Positions 1-8,107 of a stretch of 64,000 bases of DNA are shown one piece after another. A model generated the notes under the pieces. It was given only the letters and a program-made list of their open reading frames with translations, was not told the origin of the DNA and did not search any database. The position numbers and the translations under genes were made by a program. The DNA lies in contig JACRDC010000083.1 of NCBI GenBank assembly GCA_016218705.1, forward strand, positions 54,620 through 118,619. Direction: 5' to 3'. The DNA is from Desulfarculus sp. GTDB taxonomy: Bacteria; Desulfobacterota; Desulfarculia; Desulfarculales; Desulfarculaceae. Each line of letters opens with the position of its first letter. Position 1 is the stretch's first letter.

Positions 1-94
1 AGCAGGCGTGGGTGCCCAGGTCCTTGAGCCCCAGCACCGTCTCGCCGCCCTCGCGGGGGGCGCGTCCGGCCAGGTCGTAGATGGTGGCGGGCAT
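1..94 (-). CDS. partial CDS running off the left edge (N-terminus MPATIYDLAGRAPREGGETVLGLKDLGTHAC...)
   Basis: ATG on the minus strand at 92-94, preceded by SD GGGAGGAGAC; open to the window edge; same direction as the radical SAM gene upstream. Confidence 0.5.
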   Translation of the reverse strand, partial: MPATIYDLAGRAPREGGETVLGLKDLGTHAC

Positions 95-146
95 GTCTCC
101 TCCCAGGTATTGTGACTGCCCGGCGGGCCTGCCGCCGAGGCTGGTT

Positions 147-1322
147 TTAATCCGCTGGCGCGGGCTGCTCCATGAGGGCGCAGAGCACCGGGTCGGGCCG
201 GTCCGGGGCCGGGGCGCGGAAGCGGCAGCCGCCGCCGCAGTCCAGGGCCACCTGGCAATCGCGGCAGCCTTGCACGCGGGCCAACTCCAGGGGCCGCCGG
301 CGCTGCCAACAGGTCCACAGCCCCTCCTCTGCCCGGCCCAGGGGGTCGTCCAGGTAGAAGCCGCATTGGGCTACCCGCCCATCGGCGGCCACGGTGGCCA
401 GGTGCAGGCCGCAGGCCAAGGCCTGGCCCTCAGGCCCGGTGCCGCTGCCGTGGTAGGAACCGCCAAAGGCATAAGCCATGGCCTGGGCGGCCTCCCGCGG
501 CGTAACCGCCAGCTCGGGGTGCTGGCTGAGCCTCCCAGCCAGGCAGGGCGCGTCTATGCCCCACTCGCGGGCGCCCAGGTCTTGCACCAGCTCGGCCAGG
601 CCCTCCATCTCGGCCAGATTGCCGGCGTGGGCCATGGTGGCGATGGACAGACCCAGCCCCGCCGCGCGCACCCGGCGGGCGGCCTCCAAGGCCGGCGCGA
701 AGCTGCCCGGCCCCCTGAGCATCTCGTGGCCGGGCGCCAGGCCGTCCAGGCTGATCTGCACCTCGTCGCAGTTTAGCCCGGCCAGGCGCTTCTCATCCAG
801 CAGCAGACCGTTACTTAAGAGCACCCGGCGCATGCCGGCGGCGCTCAAAAGGGCGTTGATCTCCGGCCAGGCAGGGTGCATCAAGGGCTCGCCGCCGCTG
901 ATGAGCACCCTGAGGCCGTTCATGGCCTCGAACTCCCTGAGCAGGGCCGCCACCCTCGCCACGGGCATATCCACCCCCCGGGCCGGCCCCAGGTAGCAGT
1001 GGCGGCAGGCCAGGTTGCAGCGCCAGGTGATTTGCAGCTCCAGGTAGCGCAGGGAGGGCAACGGGCCGGGTCCCAGGGCCAGGGGCCGGGGCCGGGGCTG
1101 GTCGTGTAGAACAAGAAGGCCCTCGGCCAGGCAAAATTGCTGGAACTCGGACTCCAGGCCCACCTGCTCCAGGGTCAGGTGCCCCCGGCAGAGCTTCAGG
1201 GCCGTTAGGCCTTCGTCGTTGAGTTCGTAGAGGTCGTCGTTATTGCGGTCGTAGAGGCAGGGGGTCTCCAGCAGGCGCAGGCAGACGTGCCCGGCCAGGC
1301 TGACGTACTGGGGGCCGGCCAC
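147..1322 (-). CDS. radical SAM/SPASM peptide maturase with N-terminal RRE/PqqD-like region
   Basis: CNLACRHC radical SAM motif, GGEPL motif, C-terminal SPASM-like CGF..CRDCQVALDCGGGC; N-terminal ~90 aa (YVSLAGHVCLRLLETPCLYDRNNDDLYELNDEGLTAL...) resembles a PqqD/RRE fold. Confidence 0.88.
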   Translation of the reverse strand: MAGPQYVSLAGHVCLRLLETPCLYDRNNDDLYELNDEGLTALKLCRGHLTLEQVGLESEFQQFCLAEGLLVLHDQPRPRPLALGPGPLPSLRYLELQITWRCNLACRHCYLGPARGVDMPVARVAALLREFEAMNGLRVLISGGEPLMHPAWPEINALLSAAGMRRVLLSNGLLLDEKRLAGLNCDEVQISLDGLAPGHEMLRGPGSFAPALEAARRVRAAGLGLSIATMAHAGNLAEMEGLAELVQDLGAREWGIDAPCLAGRLSQHPELAVTPREAAQAMAYAFGGSYHGSGTGPEGQALACGLHLATVAADGRVAQCGFYLDDPLGRAEEGLWTCWQRRRPLELARVQGCRDCQVALDCGGGCRFRAPAPDRPDPVLCALMEQPAPAD

Positions 1323-1325
1323 GGG

Positions 1326-1649
1326 CTACAGGCCCAGGTCGCGGCCCGCAGCCAGGAGCCCGGCCACGGCGCGCAGCCCGCCGCAGGGGGCGCAGTCGGC
1401 CGGGTCCACGGCCGGGTCGCGGAAGTCGCAGCCGTCGGCCTGGTACTCGCAGCCGGCGCAGACCTTGTGCAGGCGGGGGTCGTCGGGTTTCAGCCCGAAG
1501 AGGGGGTTTGACCCCTGGGGGGCCAGGCGGTGTATCTCGCCGGCCAGGTGGGGCCGCTTTTCCAGCCACGCCAGCCCGCCGCAGCCGGGTTCCTCCCGGC
1601 GGCCGGGCTTGTGGTAGCGGCACAAAGGCTGGCAGACGGCCTGGCGCAT
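1326..1649 (-). CDS. 107-aa Cys-rich protein, SPASM-like cysteine spacing
   Basis: SD GGAGG before ATG; Cys pattern CxxxC...CAGCEYQADGC...CAPC; 3 bp from the maturase gene. Confidence 0.72.
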   Translation of the reverse strand: MRQAVCQPLCRYHKPGRREEPGCGGLAWLEKRPHLAGEIHRLAPQGSNPLFGLKPDDPRLHKVCAGCEYQADGCDFRDPAVDPADCAPCGGLRAVAGLLAAGRDLGL

Positions 1650-1662
1650 GGTCCTCCAAGCG

Positions 1663-1693
1663 AAAAGGGGGGAGGCCGTTAACGCCTCCCCCC
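1663..1693 (-). terminator. intrinsic terminator/attenuator-like hairpin between the 20-aa ORF and the 107-aa gene
   Basis: Minus strand GGGGGGAGGC-GTTAACG-GCCTCCCCCC followed by TTTT; perfect 10-bp stem. Confidence 0.7.
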
Positions 1694-1709
1694 TCGTGCT
1701 AGCCTCGGG

Positions 1710-1772
1710 CTAGCAGGAGCTCTTGCATTTGCAAAGCCCGCGCTGGCTGCGCACGATTTTCTGGATCTTCAT
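1710..1772 (-). CDS. candidate RiPP precursor peptide MKIQKIVRSQRGLCKCKSSC (20 aa)
   Basis: ATG with SD GGGAGGAAGATC-ATG and TAG stop; three Cys in the last 7 residues; located directly upstream of maturase genes; absent from the ORF track because of length. Confidence 0.68.
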   Translation of the reverse strand: MKIQKIVRSQRGLCKCKSSC

Positions 1773-1816
1773 GATCTTCCTCCCGGCCCCTTCTTGGGGC
1801 GTTTGTGTTACCTCAA

Positions 1817-1845
1817 ATTGTTGCAACGGCCAGGGCCGTTGTCAA
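1817..1845 (-). promoter_or_regulatory. sigma70-like promoter for the 20-aa ORF with a dyad in the spacer
   Basis: Minus strand TTGACA - 17 nt - AACAAT; spacer overlaps the perfect inverted repeat CAACGGCC-ag-GGCCGTTG (1824-1841). Confidence 0.5.
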
Positions 1846-1859
1846 GGGCCGGGTGGGGA

Positions 1860-3131
1860 TTAATCCAGGCGCGGATTGAAGTAGCCATGCCTTAGCCTGG
1901 GGAAGCGGGCGCGCATCATTTTTATGAGCTGCTCCATGCCCAGGCGCTTGTCCGGCTGGCCCAGGCCCAGCTCCTTGAGGTACACCTCGGTGTCTATGTT
2001 CAGGTTGCGCCACTGGATCATGTCCAGGCCGGTGTCCTCCACCAACTGGCACAGGGCCTCCACCTCCTCGGGCCGGTCGGTGAGCCCGGGCAGGCACAGG
2101 AGGTTGATGGAGCAGAAGCGGCCCACCCGCTTGACCTCCTTGATGGTGGCGATGGCGTCTGTGAGCGACCAGCCGTTGGGCTGGTAGTAGGCCTGGTGGC
2201 GCTCCGGGATGAGGCTGTTGAGCGACACGCGCATGGAACTCAGGCCCTCGCGCAAGAGCCGCGCCGCCACCTGGGGCAGGCTGCCGTTGCTGTTGAGATT
2301 GATGGTGCCCTTGGGCCTCAACTGGCGTATCTGGCTGATGGCCTCGGCCAAAAGTTCACCCATGAGCAGGGGCTCGCCCTCGCAGCCCTGGCCGAAGCTC
2401 ACCAGGGGGTCGCGGCCCTTGTTGAAGTGGTGCAGGGCCACCTCGGCCACCTCGTCGGCGCTGGGGGTGAACTTGATGCGCTCCTGGGTGGCCGGGAAGC
2501 GCCCCGTGGGCTGGCTGGAGAGGCAGCCCAGGCAGGAGGCGTTGCAGGCCGGGCTGGTGGGCAGTGGCCCCTCCCAGCGCCCCAGCATCAGATTGCGCGC
2601 CGCCGGGCAGCAGTTGGTGAGCGCGCAGGTGCCCAGGTGCTGCCATAGGCGGTTCTTGGGGTAGGAGCGCAGGAGCTTCTTGGCCGCCAGGGCCAGACGC
2701 TCCGGGGCGGGGAAGCGGGCGGCGTCCTGGCGGGGCGAGGAATCCACGCGCAGGCCGGCGGCCACGAAGCCCCCCCGCGAGAAGCCCACGGCCGTGTAGG
2801 CGAACAAGGGCAGGGTGGGCGCGCCGGCCTGGGTCTGGTAAGCGGCGCTCAAGGTGCTGGTATGGGCCGGCGCCAGGAAGGCAGCCACCGCCGTGGGCTT
2901 GTGGTAGGGGTCGTTGGGGTCGGACTCCAGCACCTCCAGGCGCCCGCCCGGCCCCACCCCCACCGGTAGGCGGCCAGGCAGCAGGAACAGCTCGCTGCCC
3001 TCGGGCAGGGGGATGCACTGGGTCTCGTCCACCGGCTCCCAAGCGCCGGCCGCCGCGCCGGCCATGGCCAGGCCGGGATGATCGTAGATATTGCCTTCAT
3101 GGTCGGCGTAGACCAGGCGGGGGGCGCTCAT
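1860..3131 (-). CDS. radical SAM domain protein (423 aa)
   Basis: CNASCLGC CxxxCxxC motif and radical SAM-like barrel; extended N-terminal domain. Confidence 0.85.
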   Translation of the reverse strand: MSAPRLVYADHEGNIYDHPGLAMAGAAAGAWEPVDETQCIPLPEGSELFLLPGRLPVGVGPGGRLEVLESDPNDPYHKPTAVAAFLAPAHTSTLSAAYQTQAGAPTLPLFAYTAVGFSRGGFVAAGLRVDSSPRQDAARFPAPERLALAAKKLLRSYPKNRLWQHLGTCALTNCCPAARNLMLGRWEGPLPTSPACNASCLGCLSSQPTGRFPATQERIKFTPSADEVAEVALHHFNKGRDPLVSFGQGCEGEPLLMGELLAEAISQIRQLRPKGTINLNSNGSLPQVAARLLREGLSSMRVSLNSLIPERHQAYYQPNGWSLTDAIATIKEVKRVGRFCSINLLCLPGLTDRPEEVEALCQLVEDTGLDMIQWRNLNIDTEVYLKELGLGQPDKRLGMEQLIKMMRARFPRLRHGYFNPRLD

Positions 3132-3227
3132 GCATGCCTCGCGGGAGGGTGACTGGGATAAAAAGGTTATGATACCCCATCAAGGCGGGGCTGGCTTGCC
3201 CCGGGGACCGGGATGACCGGTCCGGGG

Positions 3228-3764
3228 CTACTTTATGGCCTTAAGCCAGACCTCCACCTCCAGGGCGGGCCATAGCCAGGCCAGGTGCTGCTCGTAGAAG
3301 CGGCCATGGCGGTTGGCCCAGGCCGCGATGCCCAGGCCGCCCCCGCGCCCGAAGATCAGCCGCCGGCTCTGCATCCGGTAGCGAAAGGCCAGGGGCTTGA
3401 AGTCGTCCACGGCCAAGCCGCAGAAGTAGTCGAAGCTGTACAGCCCCAGGTGCAGGCGGTGGCTGGGGTCGGTGAAAGAGGCGGCGGACGAGAAATGGGG
3501 CGTAAGGACATGGACCAGGCCGCCGGGCATAAGCACCCGGTGCACCTCGCCTAAAAGGGCCGCCAGGTCGGCGGCGTGCTCGGCCACGTGGCCAAGCCGC
3601 GCCCGCTGGAAGCTATTGTCCTGGAAGGGCAGGACCTTGCTGAAGTCGGCCACCAGGTCCACCCCGGGGTGGGGGGCCAGGTCCAGGCCCACGGCCCCGG
3701 GAAGCTTGCCCCGGCCGCAGCCGATGTCTAGCACCAAGTTACGCACCGGTGACACGATATTGAC
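3228..3764 (-). CDS. class I SAM-dependent methyltransferase
   Basis: VLDIGCGRGKLPGAVGLDL motif I and VLMPGGLVHVLTPH; start chosen among GTG codons near 3746-3764 because the upstream ORF extension runs into the hairpin repeat. Confidence 0.78.
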   Translation of the reverse strand, partial: VNIVSPVRNLVLDIGCGRGKLPGAVGLDLAPHPGVDLVADFSKVLPFQDNSFQRARLGHVAEHAADLAALLGEVHRVLMPGGLVHVLTPHFSSAASFTDPSHRLHLGLYSFDYFCGLAVDDFKPLAFRYRMQSRRLIFGRGGGLGIAAWANRHGRFYEQHLAWLWPALEVEVWLKAIK

Positions 3765-3777
3765 CGTATCCTGGATT

Positions 3778-3931
3778 GCGGGCCATGGATGGCCCGCCGG
3801 GCGCGCCAGCGCCCGGGAGGCCTGGCAAAACCACGGGGTCCCCACAAAACGAAGTTTTGTGGGGTGTAACCACGCTTTTACCAGGCCGATAGGCCATCAA
3901 AGCCATGGATGGCTTTGATGGCCTCCTGGTA
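3778..3931. repeat. mosaic hairpin repeat, copy A
   Basis: Successive hairpins GCGGGCC-atggat-GGCCCGC (3778-3797), CCGGGCGC-gcca-GCGCCCGG, CCCCACAAAAC-gaa-GTTTTGTGGGG (3840-3864), AGGCCATCAAAGCC-atggat-GGCTTTGATGGCCT (3891-3924) inside TACCAGG/CCTGGTA. Confidence 0.8.
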
Positions 3932-4012
3932 TAGAATACGCGCTGACATGGCAGCTTATTAGCACGGCGGGCGGTGGCCAGGCAACCGCCCGCGCCCAGG
4001 GAAGGACAGGGC

Positions 4013-5164
4013 ATGCGGGGCCGCTACGACGTCATCATCGTGGGGCTGGGGCCAGCCGGGGCCGCGGCTGCCGTGACCCTGGCCCGGGCCGGGGCCAAGG
4101 TCCTGGCCCTGGACGCCCGCCCTGGCCATGCCAAGCCCTGCGGCGGCTGCCTGTCGGCCCGCGCCATGGCCTCCCTGGCCTTTCTGGACCCCCCGGCCTG
4201 GCTGACCACCCGGCCCGTGGCCACCATGTATCTGGAGGCCGGCGGGCGCCCCTCGCGGCGCTTCACCACCCAGACCGCCGGGGCCTACTTCGTGGAGCGG
4301 GCGCGCCTGGATGCCTGGCTGGCCCAGCGCGCCGGGGAATCCGGGGCCGAGGTGGTCCATGAGCGCGCCCGGGGCCTGGAGCCCCAGGCTGGTGGCTGGG
4401 CAGTGCGCACCAGCCAGGGCGCCTGGCAGGGCGGCTGGCTCTTGGGGGCCGACGGCGCCACCAGCCTGGTGGGGCGCGCCTTGGACCTGGGGCGCACCAC
4501 CTTTGCCTACAAGGCCATCGTGGAGGAGCGCCCCCTGCCCCCCGGCCTGGCCGAGCGGCTGGAGGGCGCCGCCCTGTTGGACCTGGGCGGGGCGCCCGGG
4601 GGCTATGCCTGGGCCTTTGGCCGCCAGGGCGTATTGAACCTGGGGCTGGCTGGCCGGGGGTCCCGGACCGGCTCCACCACCAATCTGGTTGGCCGCTACG
4701 GGGCCTTCTTGGCCCGCCTGGGCCTGGGCCGGCCCGGGGCCTGGCGGGGGGCCTTGATCCCCTGCCCCGACGGCCGGCCCGCCCGCCTGGCCAGGGGCCG
4801 GGCGGCGGTGATCGGCGACGCCGCCGCCGCCGCCGACCCCTTTCTGGGCGAGGGCATCGGACAGGCGGTGCACAGCGGCCTCTTGGCCGGCCGGGCCATC
4901 CTGGAGGGCGGCCTGGACCTCTACCAGGCCCGCATGCGCGCCGGGCTTCTGCGCGAACACCGGCACGCCCGCCTGCTGGCCCGGCTCATCTACCGCGCCC
5001 CGGCCCTGTTTCAGTCCCTGGCCCAGCGCCACCCCGGGGCCACCGAGCTGGCCTGGCAGGTGCTCAGGGGTCAGCGCGCCTACGCCGGCATCTGGGCAGG
5101 CGTGACCCGCCTGCTGCTGGGGCTCTCCGCCGGACCGCCGCCCCAGGCAAGCCTTGACCGGTAG
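4013..5164 (+). CDS. geranylgeranyl reductase-family NAD(P)/FAD-dependent oxidoreductase
   Basis: YDVIIVGLGPAGAAAAVTLARAG Rossmann motif; CGGCLS; GDAAAAADPFLGEGIGQAVHSG. Confidence 0.87.
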   Translation: MRGRYDVIIVGLGPAGAAAAVTLARAGAKVLALDARPGHAKPCGGCLSARAMASLAFLDPPAWLTTRPVATMYLEAGGRPSRRFTTQTAGAYFVERARLDAWLAQRAGESGAEVVHERARGLEPQAGGWAVRTSQGAWQGGWLLGADGATSLVGRALDLGRTTFAYKAIVEERPLPPGLAERLEGAALLDLGGAPGGYAWAFGRQGVLNLGLAGRGSRTGSTTNLVGRYGAFLARLGLGRPGAWRGALIPCPDGRPARLARGRAAVIGDAAAAADPFLGEGIGQAVHSGLLAGRAILEGGLDLYQARMRAGLLREHRHARLLARLIYRAPALFQSLAQRHPGATELAWQVLRGQRAYAGIWAGVTRLLLGLSAGPPPQASLDR

Positions 5165-5209
5165 CCGGCGGGCCATTATAGTAGCCCTAGTTATTACTAG
5201 GCCCAGGGG

Positions 5210-5530
5210 GTGGATTTGGCTTTGCATTTCGGCGGCAGGCTGGCGTGGCCCCTCTTGGTGGCCGGGGTGCTGGCCTTGTGCGTCCTGGGCCTGACCCGGG
5301 GCCTAGGCAACCTGAGCCAGGTGCGCGAGGAACTGCAACAGGTGCGGGCCACCAACCAGCGCCTGGACAAGGAAAACCGCGCCATGTACCGTCAGGTGGA
5401 GCGCCTGCGCTCCGACCCCCAGGCCCTGGAGCGGGCCGTGCGCCGCGACATGGGCGTGCTGCGCCCCGACGAGGTGGTCTACCAGCAGGAACAACCCCTG
5501 CCCAAGCCGGCGGCCAAGGAGCAGCCGTGA
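5210..5530 (+). CDS. FtsB/DivIC-family septum formation initiator
   Basis: Single N-terminal TM, coiled coil, VRRDMGVLRPDEVVY. Confidence 0.8.
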   Translation: MDLALHFGGRLAWPLLVAGVLALCVLGLTRGLGNLSQVREELQQVRATNQRLDKENRAMYRQVERLRSDPQALERAVRRDMGVLRPDEVVYQQEQPLPKPAAKEQP

Positions 5531-6261
5531 TGAGCCAGCCGCCCGCGCCAGCCGAACTGGCCCTCTTGGAGAGCGCCGTGGCCGAGAACCCCGGCTCGCG
5601 GCTGTTCTTGCGTCTGGCCCGCGCCTACCTGCAGGCCGGCCGCCTGGGCCAGGCTGGCCAGACCCTGGCCAGGGGCCTGGAGCTGCAACCCTGGGAGGTG
5701 GAGGCCCACCAGCTCCTGGCCGAGGTGCTGCAAAAGCAGGGCGACCAAGAGGGGGCCTTGGCCCAGCTCTGCCAGGCCGCGGCGCTTTTGAGCCGCCACG
5801 CCGGCCTCTATCAGGGTTTGGCCGGCCTGTTGATGGCCCAGGGCCGCGGCCAGGAGGCCATGGTGGCCCAGCGCCTGGCCCGCGACCTGCAAGCCGGCTT
5901 TACCGGCCCGCCCGCCCCGGCGGGCCAGGCCGCCCCGCCGGAGGCCGCCGGCCAGGACACACCCACCCTGGCCGAGATCTACGCCACCCAGGGCCTGACC
6001 GCCAAGGCCGTGGAGATATACCGCCGCCTGCTGGCCTTGGAGCCGGACAACCGGCGCCTGGCCCAGCGCCTGGCCCAACTGGAGGGCGCCAGCCTGGAGA
6101 TAGCTCCCGCTGGCCCGGGGCCGGAGGTCATGGCCCGCCTGGAGGCCCTGCAAGGGGCCGCCCTGGCCCGCCTGGGCGGGGCCGGGGGGGGCGGCCAGGC
6201 CCTCTTGGGGCGCCTGGAGGCGCTTAGACGCTCGGCCCTGGCACGCGCCGGCCAGGCCTGA
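5530..6261 (+). CDS. tetratricopeptide repeat protein
   Basis: TPR-like repeats (LARAYLQAGRLGQAGQTLARGLELQP..., YRRLLALEPDNRRLAQRL); ATG overlaps the preceding TGA. Confidence 0.8.
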   Translation: MSQPPAPAELALLESAVAENPGSRLFLRLARAYLQAGRLGQAGQTLARGLELQPWEVEAHQLLAEVLQKQGDQEGALAQLCQAAALLSRHAGLYQGLAGLLMAQGRGQEAMVAQRLARDLQAGFTGPPAPAGQAAPPEAAGQDTPTLAEIYATQGLTAKAVEIYRRLLALEPDNRRLAQRLAQLEGASLEIAPAGPGPEVMARLEALQGAALARLGGAGGGGQALLGRLEALRRSALARAGQA

Positions 6262-6324
6262 CACCTTAACCGCGCGTTACAATCGCACAATCAGCAAACC
6301 CCATAATCAGCCGAGGCTTTTGTC

Positions 6325-6882
6325 ATGTACAGCACCGCAGATTTCCGCAGGGGGCTCAAGGTCGAGATAGACGGCAAGCCCTTCATTATCGTTGACTTCC
6401 AGCACGTGAAGCCCGGCAAGGGCGGCGCCTTCGTGCGCACCAAGCTCAAGAACCTGGAGACCGGCCAAGTCCTGGAGCAGACCTTCCGCTCCGGCGCCAA
6501 GGTGGGGCGCCCCGACATGGAGCAGAAGTTCATGCAGTACCTCTATCAGGAGGGCGAGCAGTACGTCTTCATGGACACCCAGACTTATGACCAAGTCTTC
6601 ATCCAGGGCGAGTACCTGGCCGACGCCATCCCCTTCCTGATGCCCAACATCGAGTTGCAGGTGCTCTACTTCAAGGGGCGGCCCATCGGCGTGGAACTAC
6701 CGGTCTTCGTCATCCTCACCGTGACCCAGTGCGAGCCCGGGGTCAAGGGCGACACGGCCACCGGCGCCACCAAGGCCGCCACCCTGGAGACCGGCCACGT
6801 GGTGCAGGTGCCCCTGTTCATCGAGGAAGGCCAGAAGCTCAAGATTGACACCCGCACCGGGGAGTACATGGAGCGTGCCTAG
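6325..6882 (+). CDS. efp: translation elongation factor P
   Basis: Full-length EF-P; KPGKGGAFVRTKLKNL and C-terminal domain GDTATGATKAATLETGHVVQVPLFI. Confidence 0.97.
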   Translation: MYSTADFRRGLKVEIDGKPFIIVDFQHVKPGKGGAFVRTKLKNLETGQVLEQTFRSGAKVGRPDMEQKFMQYLYQEGEQYVFMDTQTYDQVFIQGEYLADAIPFLMPNIELQVLYFKGRPIGVELPVFVILTVTQCEPGVKGDTATGATKAATLETGHVVQVPLFIEEGQKLKIDTRTGEYMERA

Positions 6883-7936
6883 TACCTTCGCGCCCCACTT
6901 CACGGCCACGGGCGTGGGCACCCTGCCCCACCTGGACCCCCGGGCGGCGGTGGCCGACGTCTGCGCCCGTCTGCCCCAGATGCCCTACTGGCCCCAGTTG
7001 CCCCGGCTCTCGGCCATCGAGGACATGAACCTACAGTACGCCCGGGCGCTCAGCCCCCTGGTGGCCGCCGACCTGGAGGGACGCAGCCTGCTGGCCCATC
7101 CGGGCATGAGCCGCGAGGAGGCCCTGGCCGCCTTTTACGAGCGCCTGCTGGCCGGCCCCCAGGAGGACTTCGGCCTCTTGCCCCATGAAGCGGCGGGCTT
7201 CTTCGCCTTTTTGGAGCAGGTGGGCGCCGCCGGCCCGGGGGCCTTCCCCTGGGTCAAGGGACACGTCACCGGGCCGCTGACCCTGGCGGCCTCGGTGCTG
7301 GGCACCGACGGCAAGGCCCTCTTGTACGACGACGAGATGGCCGAGGCCCTCGCCAAGGGCCTGGGGGTGGCGGCGGCGGCCCAGGTCCGCCAACTGGCGC
7401 CCCTGGGCCGGCCGGTGCTGCTCTTCTTCGATGAGCCCTTTCTCTCGGGCTATGGCTCGGCCTTCTCACCGGTCAGCCGCGAGAAGGTCGTTGAGTTGCT
7501 CGGCCTGGCCGCCCAGGAGACCCGCGCGCGGGTGGACGCCGTGCTGGGGGTGCACTGCTGCGGCAACACAGACTGGGGCATGCTGGTGGACGCCGGCCTG
7601 GACGTGCTCAACCTGGACTCGGCCGGCTTCGGCGAGCACCTCTTGCTCTACCCCCAGGCCCTGCGCGATCTCTACGCCCGGGGCGGGGCCGTGGCCTGGG
7701 GCGCCGTGCCCACCGTCAAGTTCACGGGCCAGGAGACGGCCCCCGGCCTGTGGGCCGGCCTGCGCGGCCTATTGGACAAGCTGGTGGCCTCGGGCTTCGA
7801 CCCGGCCACCCTGGCCCGCCAGGCGCTCATCACCCCGGCCTGCGGCCTGGGAGGCCTGGAGCAGGACAAGGCCCTGGCCATCCTCGACCTCACCCGCCAA
7901 GTCTCGGAGTTGGCGCGCCAAGAATTAGCGGTCTAG
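6875..7936 (+). CDS. methionine synthase/uroporphyrinogen decarboxylase-like (MetE C-terminal/UROD superfamily) protein
   Basis: HCCGNTDW, LNLDSAGF, LITPACGLGG motifs; GTG start at 6875 overlapping efp. Confidence 0.7.
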   Translation: MPSTFAPHFTATGVGTLPHLDPRAAVADVCARLPQMPYWPQLPRLSAIEDMNLQYARALSPLVAADLEGRSLLAHPGMSREEALAAFYERLLAGPQEDFGLLPHEAAGFFAFLEQVGAAGPGAFPWVKGHVTGPLTLAASVLGTDGKALLYDDEMAEALAKGLGVAAAAQVRQLAPLGRPVLLFFDEPFLSGYGSAFSPVSREKVVELLGLAAQETRARVDAVLGVHCCGNTDWGMLVDAGLDVLNLDSAGFGEHLLLYPQALRDLYARGGAVAWGAVPTVKFTGQETAPGLWAGLRGLLDKLVASGFDPATLARQALITPACGLGGLEQDKALAILDLTRQVSELARQELAV

Positions 7937-8107
7937 CCTGAAAGGGGCCCCAGCCGGGGCCCTTCACGTCAACATTTGTAGTTGATTTATCCCCTTCCAG
8001 AATGCTATGCTTGCCCTGCCCAATGCCTTGACCTGCCGGGGGCATGTGGGGGGGAACCCGCGAAAAATCCATATCCAGCGCTTACGCGACTATCGCATGG
8101 GGGGACC

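Noticed and set aside
3959-5227. 422-aa minus-strand ORF
   Set aside because: Antisense to the FAD-dependent oxidoreductase, which has clear Rossmann and family motifs.
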